This document shows positions 1-7,786 of a DNA stretch of 12,838 nucleotides, piece after piece. This DNA comes from Candidatus Gastranaerophilales bacterium (lineage in GTDB: Bacteria > Cyanobacteriota > Vampirovibrionia > Gastranaerophilales > Gastranaerophilaceae): positions 1 through 12,838 of the forward strand of contig CALVEE010000015.1 of assembly GCA_944326495.1 (NCBI GenBank). Direction: 5' to 3'. The position numbers and the translations under genes are program-made. The notes beneath the pieces were generated by a model that was not told the DNA's origin, did not search any database, and was given only the letters and a program-made list of their open reading frames with translations. Each line of letters begins with the position of its first letter. Position 1 is the stretch's first letter.

Positions 1-69
1 TTAATCGCGGCATCAAGAAATATGCGTTATGAAAACGTTTTAGGACTGCTGGGAAATATCAATCAATAA
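1..69 (+). CDS. 3' end of a truncated gene, C-terminal 22 residues (possibly ExbD/TolR-like)
   Basis: Frame 1 is open from the window edge and ends with TAA at 67-69. The peptide ends in RYENVLGLLGNINQ, which reads like real coding sequence: an amphipathic helix with no low-complexity bias. The pattern of a charged residue, Y-x-x-V-L and then a terminal helix recalls the end of the ExbD/TolR periplasmic domain, which energises outer-membrane transport. With only 22 residues that identity is a guess. The gene points at the GH57 gene from the opposite strand. The repeat array and terminator at 102-519 lie between the two, which fits a 3' end here. It could equally be the end of an unrelated protein. 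Confidence 0.5.
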   Translation, partial: LIAASRNMRYENVLGLLGNINQ

Positions 70-101
70 ATAAAATTTCTCTGTTCTAAACTTCTGAACC
101 C

Positions 102-463
102 CTAAACTTCTAAACTCCAATCATCACCCACCCCCTCCCTCCCTCAAAAGGGAGGGAGCAGCGCCAAGCGTATAGCATTCCTTCCCTAATGAGGGAAGGT
201 TAGGATGGGTGCTTTCCCGTAAGGGAAAAGATATTTTTTTTCTAAACATCTAAACTCCTTAATCTCAACCGGCACCCACCCCCTCCCTCCCTCAAAAGGG
301 AGGGAGCAGCGCCAAGCGTATAGCATTCCTTCCCTTGAGGGAAGGTTAGGATGGGTGCTTTCCCGCAAGGGTAACGATAAATTTTTTCTAAACTTCTAAA
401 CGCCTTAGTCTCAACTGGCACCCACCCCAACCCTCCCTCAAAAGGGAGGGAGTTGCGCCAAGC
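102..463. repeat. Hairpin-rich tandem repeat array, two full units and one truncated unit
   Basis: The units begin at 102, 242 and 388, each with CTAAAC(T/A)TCTAAAC. Each full unit then has an outer arm (CACCCA at 125-130, paired with TGGGTG at 206-211; 273-278 with 352-357 in unit 2). Inside lie a CTCCCT/AGGGAG hairpin with an AAAA-containing loop, a constant linker GCGCCAAGCGTATAGC, and a CTTCCC/GGGAAG hairpin. A small CCC-GTAA-GGG or CCC-GCAA-GGG hairpin follows. Units 1 and 2 are identical over about 63 bases (125-187 against 273-335). Unit 3 matches only as far as GCGCCAAGC (about 463) and lacks the second half. Open frames here are short and repeat-derived, so I call no gene. The array resembles REP or MITE-like intergenic repeats. 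I recognise no named family. Confidence 0.8.
213..241 (+). terminator. Possible weak terminator inside repeat unit 1
   Basis: TTTCCC (213-218), a GTAA loop and GGGAAA (223-228) form a 6-bp hairpin. A run of eight T follows at 234-241. In + orientation this could end transcription from the gene that stops at 69, although it lies 140 bases downstream and is part of a repeated unit. The same hairpin in unit 2 (362-371) is shorter and has only six T. Confidence 0.35.
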
Positions 464-484
464 TTGTAATGAATATAATCAACA

Positions 485-519
485 AAAAATGGCGGCTTAT
501 TTCAAAAGCCGCCATTTTT
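485..519. terminator. Bidirectional intrinsic terminator
   Basis: AAAAATGGCGGCTT (485-498) and AAGCCGCCATTTTT (506-519) are perfect 14-base inverted arms around a 7-base loop, with A-tract and T-tract built into the stem. It begins 11 bases past the stop codon of the GH57 gene on the minus strand. It can also stop + strand transcription arriving from the left. This is the clearest terminator in the window. Confidence 0.9.
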
Positions 520-530
520 CTTTCCATAAA

Positions 531-2249
531 TTATTGGTATAAAGGTGCTAACTTTTTCTCCTGCTGCGGAATTACTCCCTCTTCAATTGATTGATAAACC
601 CTATAATCAATTACAGGGAAGCAGTTATCTATGCTTTCAATTTCTTTCAGCTTAGCTTCATCAATATTACCTGACTCAATCATATCGGCAATTAAGCTGA
701 ATCTATCTACATGCTCATTAAACCTATCGGTAGCATAATCTTTTGCCTGCCAGGTTGTAATCAAAAACGGCCAATCTGAACTTTGCAGCAATAGATTTTC
801 TCTTGCAAGCTGATTTAAAGCTCTGTGTAAAAGCTTATCATCAGGTATATTTGGATATCTGTCAACTATTTCATTAATACGTTTTTCGCAGGAATGAATA
901 ATAGGCCACATCCATTCTGTTAAGTGGTTCATCCATACATAGAAATGACCGCCCTGCCCCCAGGAGCTTTCAGGTATCTGAATAGCTTCCTTTGGTGGAT
1001 ATTTTCTTATATACTCACCTGCTGTCAAGCGCTCAACTTCCGGAAGATAATTATTGAATTTTTTAATTACCTGCTTGATAAATTCAACGCCTTCAAACCA
1101 CCAGTGTCCGAAAAGTTCTGTATCAAATGATACCATTACCAATCCTTCATGGCCTTTTGCAAGTTTATAATCATTAAGCAAATGATAAATCAATGTTGTA
1201 TAGTGGTCTGAATTTTCGTTAACCTTATTCATTGCAAGCACCGGATCATACAGCATTTTATCGCCTAAATCAGTTGTAGGAGATGTAATTCTCCAATAGT
1301 GCATGCCTGATTTATCGTCTTTTTTATGGAATTCTCTAAAACATCCGTCTCCAGGATAACCGTCTGCAGCCGACCATACTTGATATCCGGCTCTATCGTT
1401 TCTTCCCATAACTGCTACTTGAGCATCCGGAAGCCAGTATGCTGAATATGTATCATACCCGGTAGCAGGTCTTTCAGGAAGAGGAATATATTCAATATTG
1501 CCGTACATACCAATTACACGTCTGTTACCAATTGAATTTCCGCCTTCGATTACATGTGATTCTGTAAAGAAGTATTCAATATCATTGTTTTGAAGAGTAA
1601 CTTCTATCGCAGGTCTCCAGTGTTTCTTGCCGTCTTTACCTACATATTCGTAACCTTGACGGTAAGCACATTCAGGAAGCCAGGCTCCCATTGCTTTTTT
1701 ACCGAATAATCTTTTGGTTGTATCCTGACCAACTTTAAACTGGGCATTCAGGTTGCTGTCAGTTGCAAGCAGCGGAGAGAAACCATGAGTTGCTCCGGAG
1801 GTTGTAATCTCAATACAGCCTAAATCCTGATACTTTTTGAAATACTTAATAAGATTTTTTTCGTATTTATTAACAAAATCGTCTCTTAATTTATTCCACA
1901 AATCATAGTAATATTTTGCCAGATACTTCAAATGTTGAGAATGAGCGACTTTAGGATCAGGGTATCTGTCCAGGTCTTTAGCTACAGCTGTTATTCTGGA
2001 GTCGATGTATTCTACAAAACCATTTTGCAAGTGTTCATCGTTCAGCTGTTCTGCCAGTATCGGCGTAATACCTACAGTTAATTTTGCCTTAATACCTTCA
2101 TCGTATAATTCCGATATAGCGTTAAGCAGAGGTACATAAGTTTCTGCCATACATTCGTAAAGATTTTCTTCTCCGAATGGCCACATTCCAGCCATTCTAT
2201 AATATGGCAGGTGGCTGTGCAACATAAATACGAATTGTCCTACTGACAT
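531..2249 (-). CDS. GH57 1,4-alpha-glucan branching enzyme
   Basis: This 572-residue protein cuts alpha-1,4 glucan chains and re-attaches them through alpha-1,6 bonds in cytoplasmic glycogen-type storage. The GH57 motifs are in order: HSHLPY at 11-16, GATHGF at 152-157, WLPEC with the expected nucleophile Glu193, and SFDTELFGHWW with the expected acid/base Asp376. SSWGQGGHFYVW at 428-439 leads into the helical C-terminal region typical of the branching-enzyme subgroup. The opening FVFMLHSHLPY and GMWPFGEE are also typical of that subgroup. Length fits the family. No signal peptide is seen. CGGAGG lies 5 bases before the ATG. The gene is single, with 174 bases to the upstream radical SAM gene and a strong terminator after it. 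A GH57 amylase or 4-alpha-glucanotransferase is the alternative but matches the motif context less well. Confidence 0.92.
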   Translation of the reverse strand: MSVGQFVFMLHSHLPYYRMAGMWPFGEENLYECMAETYVPLLNAISELYDEGIKAKLTVGITPILAEQLNDEHLQNGFVEYIDSRITAVAKDLDRYPDPKVAHSQHLKYLAKYYYDLWNKLRDDFVNKYEKNLIKYFKKYQDLGCIEITTSGATHGFSPLLATDSNLNAQFKVGQDTTKRLFGKKAMGAWLPECAYRQGYEYVGKDGKKHWRPAIEVTLQNNDIEYFFTESHVIEGGNSIGNRRVIGMYGNIEYIPLPERPATGYDTYSAYWLPDAQVAVMGRNDRAGYQVWSAADGYPGDGCFREFHKKDDKSGMHYWRITSPTTDLGDKMLYDPVLAMNKVNENSDHYTTLIYHLLNDYKLAKGHEGLVMVSFDTELFGHWWFEGVEFIKQVIKKFNNYLPEVERLTAGEYIRKYPPKEAIQIPESSWGQGGHFYVWMNHLTEWMWPIIHSCEKRINEIVDRYPNIPDDKLLHRALNQLARENLLLQSSDWPFLITTWQAKDYATDRFNEHVDRFSLIADMIESGNIDEAKLKEIESIDNCFPVIDYRVYQSIEEGVIPQQEKKLAPLYQ

Positions 2250-2423
2250 TTTTGCCTCCGTTCATTTCTCGTGTTTGAATATATATTTTTACATTATTAT
2301 TTATAACATAATTTTATCAAAAAGATAACTCCTTAGAATTAATTCACCCGAATAATGTTACAAATGTTAACTATCTTTTGGCCGTTAATAAGCCTCAAAC
2401 CCAATTATATAAGGATTATATAA

Positions 2424-3254
2424 TTATCCTATTGTAAACATACTATTATTATTTTTTGAGCATGTAGCGCAAAAATCTGTTTCAGCAGTTATTGATTTTG
2501 AAAAATCTTTGAATGAACTTCCGCATCTGCCTCTATAATCATTGGCTAAAAACGGACAAGCGTAAACACCATTCTGGCAAAGAATTCTGCCATACTGGCA
2601 ATCGGTTTTAGAGGATGGCTTGGAAAAATTTTCATCTGTAAAATCCGGATGAGAGAGTGTTATTTGAATATCCGTATTAACAATATCCTGCTCTTTAAAT
2701 ATCCGGTTAAAATGTTCAAAGATTTCTTTTTTATCAAGTTTATAAAAATTCTGTACTGATAAAACGGAGGTAAAATTATAACGGCTCAAGGTTTTTAGCG
2801 CAAATATAGTTTGTCTGAAATTCCCGCGGTATCGAGCTTTATCACTTTCTATTTCATTATAGTGGGCAAGTGAAAGTTTAAAAAATATTTGGTTAATCCC
2901 TTCATCTTCAACTTTTTTTAGAAACCTTACTTTTTTTTCATTCAAATAACTTGCATTTGTACAAATACATACATTGCACCTTTTTAGACAGAGCCTTAAA
3001 ATTGAATTAAAATCCGGGTGGGTCATAGGTTCTGCACCTGTTAAATAAATACAGTATATGTTCTCAAATTTGGTATCGGCTAAGGCTTCTTTAATTCTAT
3101 CAAGAGATATAAAATCTTTTATGTTTCTGCTCATTGGAAAATCTATATAACAATTTCCGCACCTTTGATTGCAGTTTTTGGCAGTCAGTTCTATAAAAAG
3201 ATTATTTAATTCCTCCAGTTTATAAACAGGAGCGGTGTAAATGCTGTTTGTCAT
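2424..3254 (-). CDS. Radical SAM protein with SPASM-like cysteine-rich C-terminus
   Basis: A 276-residue enzyme predicted to cleave S-adenosylmethionine by a [4Fe-4S] cluster. The cluster ligands are C28-x3-C32-x2-C35 (CNQRCGNC), and GAEPM at 73-77 is the SAM-binding motif. A second set of cysteines, C219, C226, C233, C244, C262 and C265, resembles SPASM or twitch auxiliary cluster domains found in peptide-modifying and related enzymes. The substrate is unknown. I start at 3254 because AAAGGAGG sits just before it and because the N-terminus then begins as in other radical SAM proteins. The frame stays open up to another ATG at 3407, also with a Shine-Dalgarno, which would add 51 mostly hydrophobic residues; see findings. 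It lies 221 bases downstream of the pseudopilin gene on the same strand. No strong terminator follows, only an AT-rich palindrome at 2404-2424. Confidence 0.85.
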   Translation of the reverse strand: MTNSIYTAPVYKLEELNNLFIELTAKNCNQRCGNCYIDFPMSRNIKDFISLDRIKEALADTKFENIYCIYLTGAEPMTHPDFNSILRLCLKRCNVCICTNASYLNEKKVRFLKKVEDEGINQIFFKLSLAHYNEIESDKARYRGNFRQTIFALKTLSRYNFTSVLSVQNFYKLDKKEIFEHFNRIFKEQDIVNTDIQITLSHPDFTDENFSKPSSKTDCQYGRILCQNGVYACPFLANDYRGRCGSSFKDFSKSITAETDFCATCSKNNNSMFTIG

Positions 3255-3475
3255 AAATCCTCCTTTATAATTTCGACTTAAACATGTTATTTCAATCAAA
3301 ATCAAAAAAGAATTATCAACCCGGGCGGTAAATTTATAGATGGGTGGATAAGATTTTGAACTTAAAAGAATATAGAATATCAAAGGAATACAGACTAACA
3401 TCCTCATCAGCCCCTCCTGTCTGCTTCTCCCGTCTTAGAATCACAATAGTTGATAGGAGGTGACAAATCTCTGAT

Positions 3476-4942
3476 TTACCGCATCTTGCTTGCTCTGACA
3501 TAATCAAATGCACTACACGAAAGTATACCATTCCGCATCTCTTGTTGAGATAAAAATTTACCTTTTGCAGGCTCACCATTTTGCTTAAGAACATACAAAT
3601 ATTTATCATCACATGCCGGACTAAAATAACTGAAACTGTCATAATGTTCTCTCACTTTACATCTATAAAGTCTATAATAAATACCCTTACCATCCCCAAA
3701 TAATTCTGTATCTATATAATTAGGATCACAAGAAAGACTTGGGCTCACGTAAGCAACACTACTAGTGCCTATATAAAAAGGCATAAGACTTTCCACTGGC
3801 CAATATTTAGAGTGCATTCCACTAATGTGCGTTCTAACTAAAATCGGTTTATCAGGAGCTTCTGAGAGCTGTAAATGCCCAATCTGGGAGGGGGCTAGAG
3901 GTCGGTTTACATATACACCCTGTGGCGTAGTGTACGGTTTAAAATTGATGATATAATCCCAACCGCGCTCCCGCAATAACCTTACAGCATGCGGGCTGGA
4001 GAGGTATAATGGACGATGCACAAAATCGTGACAAATTACAGTAAGGCCTTCTAATAAATCTCCGCATCTAACCTTTGGTGTTTGTCTACATTCGCCATGC
4101 ATCATAACAAAACTAAAATTCGATTTATCATCACAAGGACTTGAGCTACCTGGAGGATTAATCTCCGCACCATTCCCCCCATCAAGTTCTCCGTCACCAC
4201 TTTGGCAGGGAAAAACTGTAAAATTACGCAAGTTGGATTCAAGACTTGCCATTACTATACTGTTTTCTTCGGGTTCAATATCTTGTTTGTTTAAATTTTT
4301 GCGTGTTTTAATATAATACTCTCCAACAGGATCCGCTACGATTACCTCACCACTTGCTGCTACCATTAATTTAAATCTATCTGGATTAGTACAAACTTCA
4401 CTATCATATAAACAGTTCGGTCCATCTGCTAGACCATTTATGTCAAAGTAAATATCGGTTTCATATTCTCCCTGATTACCATTTAAACTTTTGTGAGTTG
4501 TTATTATCCAAGGAATATTGTCTCTTGTCACAAAAGATATATTATTTGCAAAATTCTCTTCTGTATAATTGTTTAAATAAACATCCGAACAATTATTATT
4601 ATCATCCTGTATATTAAATTCTTCTGCAATAAGATTACATAATTTTCTATTTCCATGAGGAATTACATAACCACTTCTAGTTGCTCTTGTTGATTCTAAA
4701 CTAAATAAAGGAATTTGCTGACAAGAAACAGTCTCGCTCCCTATAGTATCGCATATTGGGTAAAGCATAGAATTACTTGACAGATCGCGAACTCTCTCGC
4801 TAATCGTATCATAAGCCTTTAAATAAGCTACTTTTGTCTTATCAGGTCTAAGATGTGAAACAGCTGGAATTATTAATGCTGAAGCTATGCCAATTACACC
4901 CAATACAATTACTAACTCTGCTAAAGTAAATGCTTTTTTCAT
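3476..4942 (-). CDS. Oversized type IV pilin-like (pseudopilin) protein
   Basis: The 488-residue product begins MKKA then FTLAELVIVLGVIGIAS, a class III prepilin signal. Cleavage is expected between Ala4 and Phe5, Glu9 would be the +5 glutamate, and a hydrophobic helix runs to about 28. Such proteins are cleaved and methylated by PilD and built into type IV pili or type II-like secretion pseudopili. A motif DINGLADGPN at 167-176 resembles one common in minor pilins of Gastranaerophilales. Most pseudopilins have 120-250 residues, so the part after about 240 is an extra region that I cannot assign. It holds a Gly/Pro/Ser linker at about 248-270 and many cysteines; 15 are present in all (64, 74, 102, 118, 177, 184, 246, 270, 285, 293, 304, 405, 428, 444, 476), suggesting extracytoplasmic disulfides. 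AAGGAAGG precedes the ATG by 4 bases. No other pilus genes are in the window. Confidence 0.85.
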   Translation of the reverse strand: MKKAFTLAELVIVLGVIGIASALIIPAVSHLRPDKTKVAYLKAYDTISERVRDLSSNSMLYPICDTIGSETVSCQQIPLFSLESTRATRSGYVIPHGNRKLCNLIAEEFNIQDDNNNCSDVYLNNYTEENFANNISFVTRDNIPWIITTHKSLNGNQGEYETDIYFDINGLADGPNCLYDSEVCTNPDRFKLMVAASGEVIVADPVGEYYIKTRKNLNKQDIEPEENSIVMASLESNLRNFTVFPCQSGDGELDGGNGAEINPPGSSSPCDDKSNFSFVMMHGECRQTPKVRCGDLLEGLTVICHDFVHRPLYLSSPHAVRLLRERGWDYIINFKPYTTPQGVYVNRPLAPSQIGHLQLSEAPDKPILVRTHISGMHSKYWPVESLMPFYIGTSSVAYVSPSLSCDPNYIDTELFGDGKGIYYRLYRCKVREHYDSFSYFSPACDDKYLYVLKQNGEPAKGKFLSQQEMRNGILSCSAFDYVRASKMR

Positions 4943-5037
4943 AAAACCTTCCTTTTTGACTTCCTATTGTGGTGTTAGGAGACTAATCCACATGCATTTC
5001 GTTAAAAATTCTATGTTTTAAGCCTAATATTTACCCC

Positions 5038-5069
5038 GAATGTAACACAATAGGTATTGTGTTACATTC
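5038..5069. promoter_or_regulatory. Perfect 15+15 bp palindrome, candidate operator
   Basis: GAATGTAACACAATA (5038-5052), GG, and TATTGTGTTACATTC (5055-5069) form a fully symmetrical site. A further half-site, GTGTAAC, follows at 5071-5077. It lies between divergent genes, about 96 bases upstream of the pseudopilin start and 109 bases upstream of the phosphohexomutase start, so termination is an unlikely role. A dimeric repressor or activator site acting on one or both promoters is the simplest reading. I do not recognise the regulator. Confidence 0.6.
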
Positions 5070-5103
5070 AGTGTAACTTTTTACAAAATTCAATTATTTC
5101 AAT

Positions 5104-5132
5104 TTGCAAAATTTAAAACTTCCAAATACACT
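5104..5132 (+). promoter_or_regulatory. Possible sigma70-type promoter for the phosphohexomutase gene
   Basis: TTGCAA (5104-5109), a 17-base spacer and TACACT (5127-5132) sit about 45 bases before the ATG at 5178. Both boxes match 4 of 6 consensus bases. The palindrome at 5038-5069 ends 34 bases upstream of the -35 box, a usual position for an activator or upstream operator. Confidence 0.3.
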
Positions 5133-5177
5133 AAAATTTTTTCCATGTTATTATTTTGTTAACAGGGAGTAAAAGGT

Positions 5178-6653
5178 ATGTTAAAAGAATCAGCATTTGG
5201 AAAGAATGATATAAGAGGAATTTACGGAGATGATATAACTGAAGAGTTATTCTATTATACAGGACGCGGATTTGTTCAGTTTTTAGTCAAAGAGACAAAA
5301 AAGCTTCCTTCTGACATATGGATAAGCGTCTGCAGAGATGCAAGACTGCATTCTCCATCTCTTTCCAAGTCCTTAATAGAAGGCGTCCGCTCCTGCGGAG
5401 CTAATGTTGTTGATATGGGTTTAGCTCCGACTCCTATCGGATATTATTCAGAAGCTGCCGGACTGCCGCCTTTTATCACAAAATACATGCCGGTAACAGG
5501 CGCTATGATTATTACAGCAAGCCACAACCCGAGCCAGTATAACGGTTTGAAGATGACTTATGCAAAACAATCTCTGAATGAAGAACAGATTAAAGTTGTA
5601 AAAGAACTTACACTTGAAGAATACAAACTTGGCATTCCGCCGGTTCCATTTGGAATTTTAAATGAGTATGATTTAATTCCTGACTATATAGAAGATATGA
5701 AAAAACGATTCGGGCGCATTGGAGAAGGAATTAAGGTTGTTGTAGACAGCGCTAACGCAACCGGCGGAGTTGTTGCTCCGAAATTATACAGAGCATTAGG
5801 CTGCGAGGTTATTGAGCTGTATTCAATGCCAGACGGCAGATTTCCGCACCACCACCCAAACCCGAGCGATGAAAAAACTTTAACTGACATAAAAAAAGCT
5901 GTTGTTGCAAATAAAGCGGATTTAGGAATAGCTTTTGACGGCGACAGCGACAGAATTGGCGTAATCGATTCAGACGGCAATTCACTAACAGGAGACAAAC
6001 TGCTTTTAATTTATGCAGAGGATGTGATAAAAGAATACAACGAAAAAGGTATAAAGCCGGTAATTGTATCAGAAGTTAAGTGCTCACAGGCGCTGTACGA
6101 TACAATTAACAAAGATGGCGGAGTTGCGGTTATGTGTAAAACCGGCCACGGTTATATTAAATCAAAGATGAGAGAAACCGGAGCAGTGCTTGCCGGAGAA
6201 ATGAGCGGTCATACTTTCTTTAAAGACAAATATTACGGTTTTGACGACGCTGTCTATGCAGGATGCAGAATTATAGAGATTGTGGCTAAAAAGAAAAAAG
6301 AAAATCCGAATTTTAAAATAAGCGACATGCTGGAGCCATTTAAAGCATTATACTGCTCATCAGAAGTAAGACTTCCCTGTCCGAATTCACTAAAGGCTGC
6401 AGCTCTTGAAGAATTTCAAAAAGTTATAGCAGAAAATCCGGACTTCTTTAAGGCAAAAATAAAGGACATTATTACTTTAGACGGAATGAGAATTGTATTT
6501 GATAAAGGCTTTGCGCTTATAAGACAGAGCAATACAGAGCCGGTATTCACATTGAGATTTGAAGCTGATTCTAAAGAAAATGCGCAAAAATATGAAGATT
6601 TGATGGTTAATAAGCTTCTGGAAATTATAAAATCAATATCAACAGGAAACTAG
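5178..6653 (+). CDS. Phosphoglucomutase/phosphomannomutase (alpha-D-phosphohexomutase)
   Basis: A 491-residue cytoplasmic enzyme that moves phosphate between C6 and C1 of glucose or mannose. All four family signatures are present: TASHNPSQYNG with phosphoserine Ser115, the Mg-binding DGDSDR at 254-259, the sugar-specificity loop GEMSGH at 340-345, and the phosphate-binding loop RQSNTEPVFTLR at 449-460. GEMSGH is usual in bacterial PMM/PGM of dual specificity, so the substrate cannot be settled from sequence. Its product, glucose-1-phosphate or mannose-1-phosphate, would feed glycogen or surface polysaccharide synthesis and links it to the glucokinase and branching enzyme in this window. GGGAG lies 8 bases before the ATG. 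The last 4 bases overlap the stop of the histidine kinase gene on the other strand, and no terminator is visible. Confidence 0.93.
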   Translation: MLKESAFGKNDIRGIYGDDITEELFYYTGRGFVQFLVKETKKLPSDIWISVCRDARLHSPSLSKSLIEGVRSCGANVVDMGLAPTPIGYYSEAAGLPPFITKYMPVTGAMIITASHNPSQYNGLKMTYAKQSLNEEQIKVVKELTLEEYKLGIPPVPFGILNEYDLIPDYIEDMKKRFGRIGEGIKVVVDSANATGGVVAPKLYRALGCEVIELYSMPDGRFPHHHPNPSDEKTLTDIKKAVVANKADLGIAFDGDSDRIGVIDSDGNSLTGDKLLLIYAEDVIKEYNEKGIKPVIVSEVKCSQALYDTINKDGGVAVMCKTGHGYIKSKMRETGAVLAGEMSGHTFFKDKYYGFDDAVYAGCRIIEIVAKKKKENPNFKISDMLEPFKALYCSSEVRLPCPNSLKAAALEEFQKVIAENPDFFKAKIKDIITLDGMRIVFDKGFALIRQSNTEPVFTLRFEADSKENAQKYEDLMVNKLLEIIKSISTGN

Positions 6654-7771
6654 AAAACTATCGTTCTTGGTCTTTCCGCATCTTTTAATATATTCGGAAT
6701 TTTAAACCCGAATATATTTCTGTTATCTTCAAAACTCTCAACAAAAATCACTCCGTCATGCGCTTCAATAATTTTCTGCGAAGTGTATAATCCAAGCCCG
6801 ATACCAAGTTCTTTATAAGCTTCTGCATATGATACATATTGAGCAAAAATTGATTCCCGCTTATCTAACGGAATAAACGGACTGTTGTTTTCAAACTTAA
6901 AACAAGTATACTCATTTTCATTATAGACATCCAATTTTATAACAGTATTTCTAAATGCATATTTTATCCCGTTAGAGAGCAAATTCATAATTACGCGTTT
7001 TATTTGAATTTTATCCGCTGCAATAAAATGTCCTGAACAGTTATTATTTATTAAAATCTCAACATCTTTATCTTTGCCCAGATATTTCATTTCCTCTGCA
7101 CATTCTGTAACAAGATTCTCTAATGAAATTTCATCAAAATTTAATCTTACTACTCCTTTATCATTTCTATAAGTCACAAGCATAGAGCCTAACATTGCCT
7201 TCATATATTTACAGGAATCCAAAATCATTTGAATAACTCCGCGCTGTTCCGGAGCCACTATGCCAAACTGGTCTTTTAATAACAATTCTAACATTCTTAT
7301 CTGGGCTATAGTCGGATTTTTCAAATCATGACCCAGAGATGCAACAAAAGTCTCCCTTTGTGATTCAAGCAGTTTTGAATCATCAATATTATCAACCATG
7401 ACAACAAGCCCTGTTACAATATTATCCTTACCATGCACAGGTGCTTTATAAATCTTATAACAATGCGGACAGCCATTGACGTCAATTAACTCTCTTTCAT
7501 TTGTAATAGATTTATTATTGGCTATAACATACTGATCTTCGGCACTATTAGTATTTCTAATTTTATCTATATCAATATGTATATTATGAAATACATCTTT
7601 GCCGTTTTTTACAAATTCTTTAGCATGCTTTGTACCCGTAACGAAATTTCCTTTTAAATCCTTCATATAAATAAGTTTTGGTATATTTTCAAGCAAAGCT
7701 TCTATCTGAAAGCGGTTGATAAAATTAATTTCTCTTGAATTTAAAAAAGGATTGGTGTGTGCTGTTTCCAT
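6650..7771 (-). CDS. Soluble PAS-domain sensor histidine kinase
   Basis: A 373-residue protein with no membrane segment, so it senses a cytoplasmic cue. A PAS-like region covers about 20-130 and contains an unusual CPHC at 101-104. The dimerisation/phosphoacceptor motif FVASLGHDLKNP carries His148. The ATP-binding domain has an N-box, MNLLSNGIKYA, at 262-272, and a G2 box, GIGLGLYTSQKI, at 323-334. The usual G1 DxGxG is replaced by NNSPFIP at 295-301, which is seen in some true kinases but may lower ATP binding. No response regulator is nearby, so it is an orphan kinase here. AGAGG lies 6 bases before the ATG. A promoter and a short inverted repeat lie in the 72-base gap to bioC, which argues for its own transcription. 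Confidence 0.88.
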   Translation of the reverse strand: METAHTNPFLNSREINFINRFQIEALLENIPKLIYMKDLKGNFVTGTKHAKEFVKNGKDVFHNIHIDIDKIRNTNSAEDQYVIANNKSITNERELIDVNGCPHCYKIYKAPVHGKDNIVTGLVVMVDNIDDSKLLESQRETFVASLGHDLKNPTIAQIRMLELLLKDQFGIVAPEQRGVIQMILDSCKYMKAMLGSMLVTYRNDKGVVRLNFDEISLENLVTECAEEMKYLGKDKDVEILINNNCSGHFIAADKIQIKRVIMNLLSNGIKYAFRNTVIKLDVYNENEYTCFKFENNSPFIPLDKRESIFAQYVSYAEAYKELGIGLGLYTSQKIIEAHDGVIFVESFEDNRNIFGFKIPNILKDAERPRTIVF

Positions 7772-7786
7772 GGCACCTCTTTAGTT

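Noticed and set aside
186..430. Short minus-strand open frames of about 60 codons.
   Set aside because: They lie wholly within the repeat units and encode two versions of the same repeat; no conserved domain, no separate ribosome binding site.
2404..2424. ATTATATA/TATATAAT palindrome at the end of the radical SAM gene as a terminator.
   Set aside because: The stem is entirely A/T and no T-run follows on the minus strand, so it is too weak to call.
3334..3642. Minus-strand open frame of 102 codons overlapping the end of the pseudopilin gene.
   Set aside because: It is mostly a shadow of the pseudopilin frame, and its composition is not protein-like.
5684..5998. Antisense open frame inside the phosphohexomutase gene.
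   Set aside because: The sense frame carries all catalytic motifs; the antisense frame is a codon-bias shadow.
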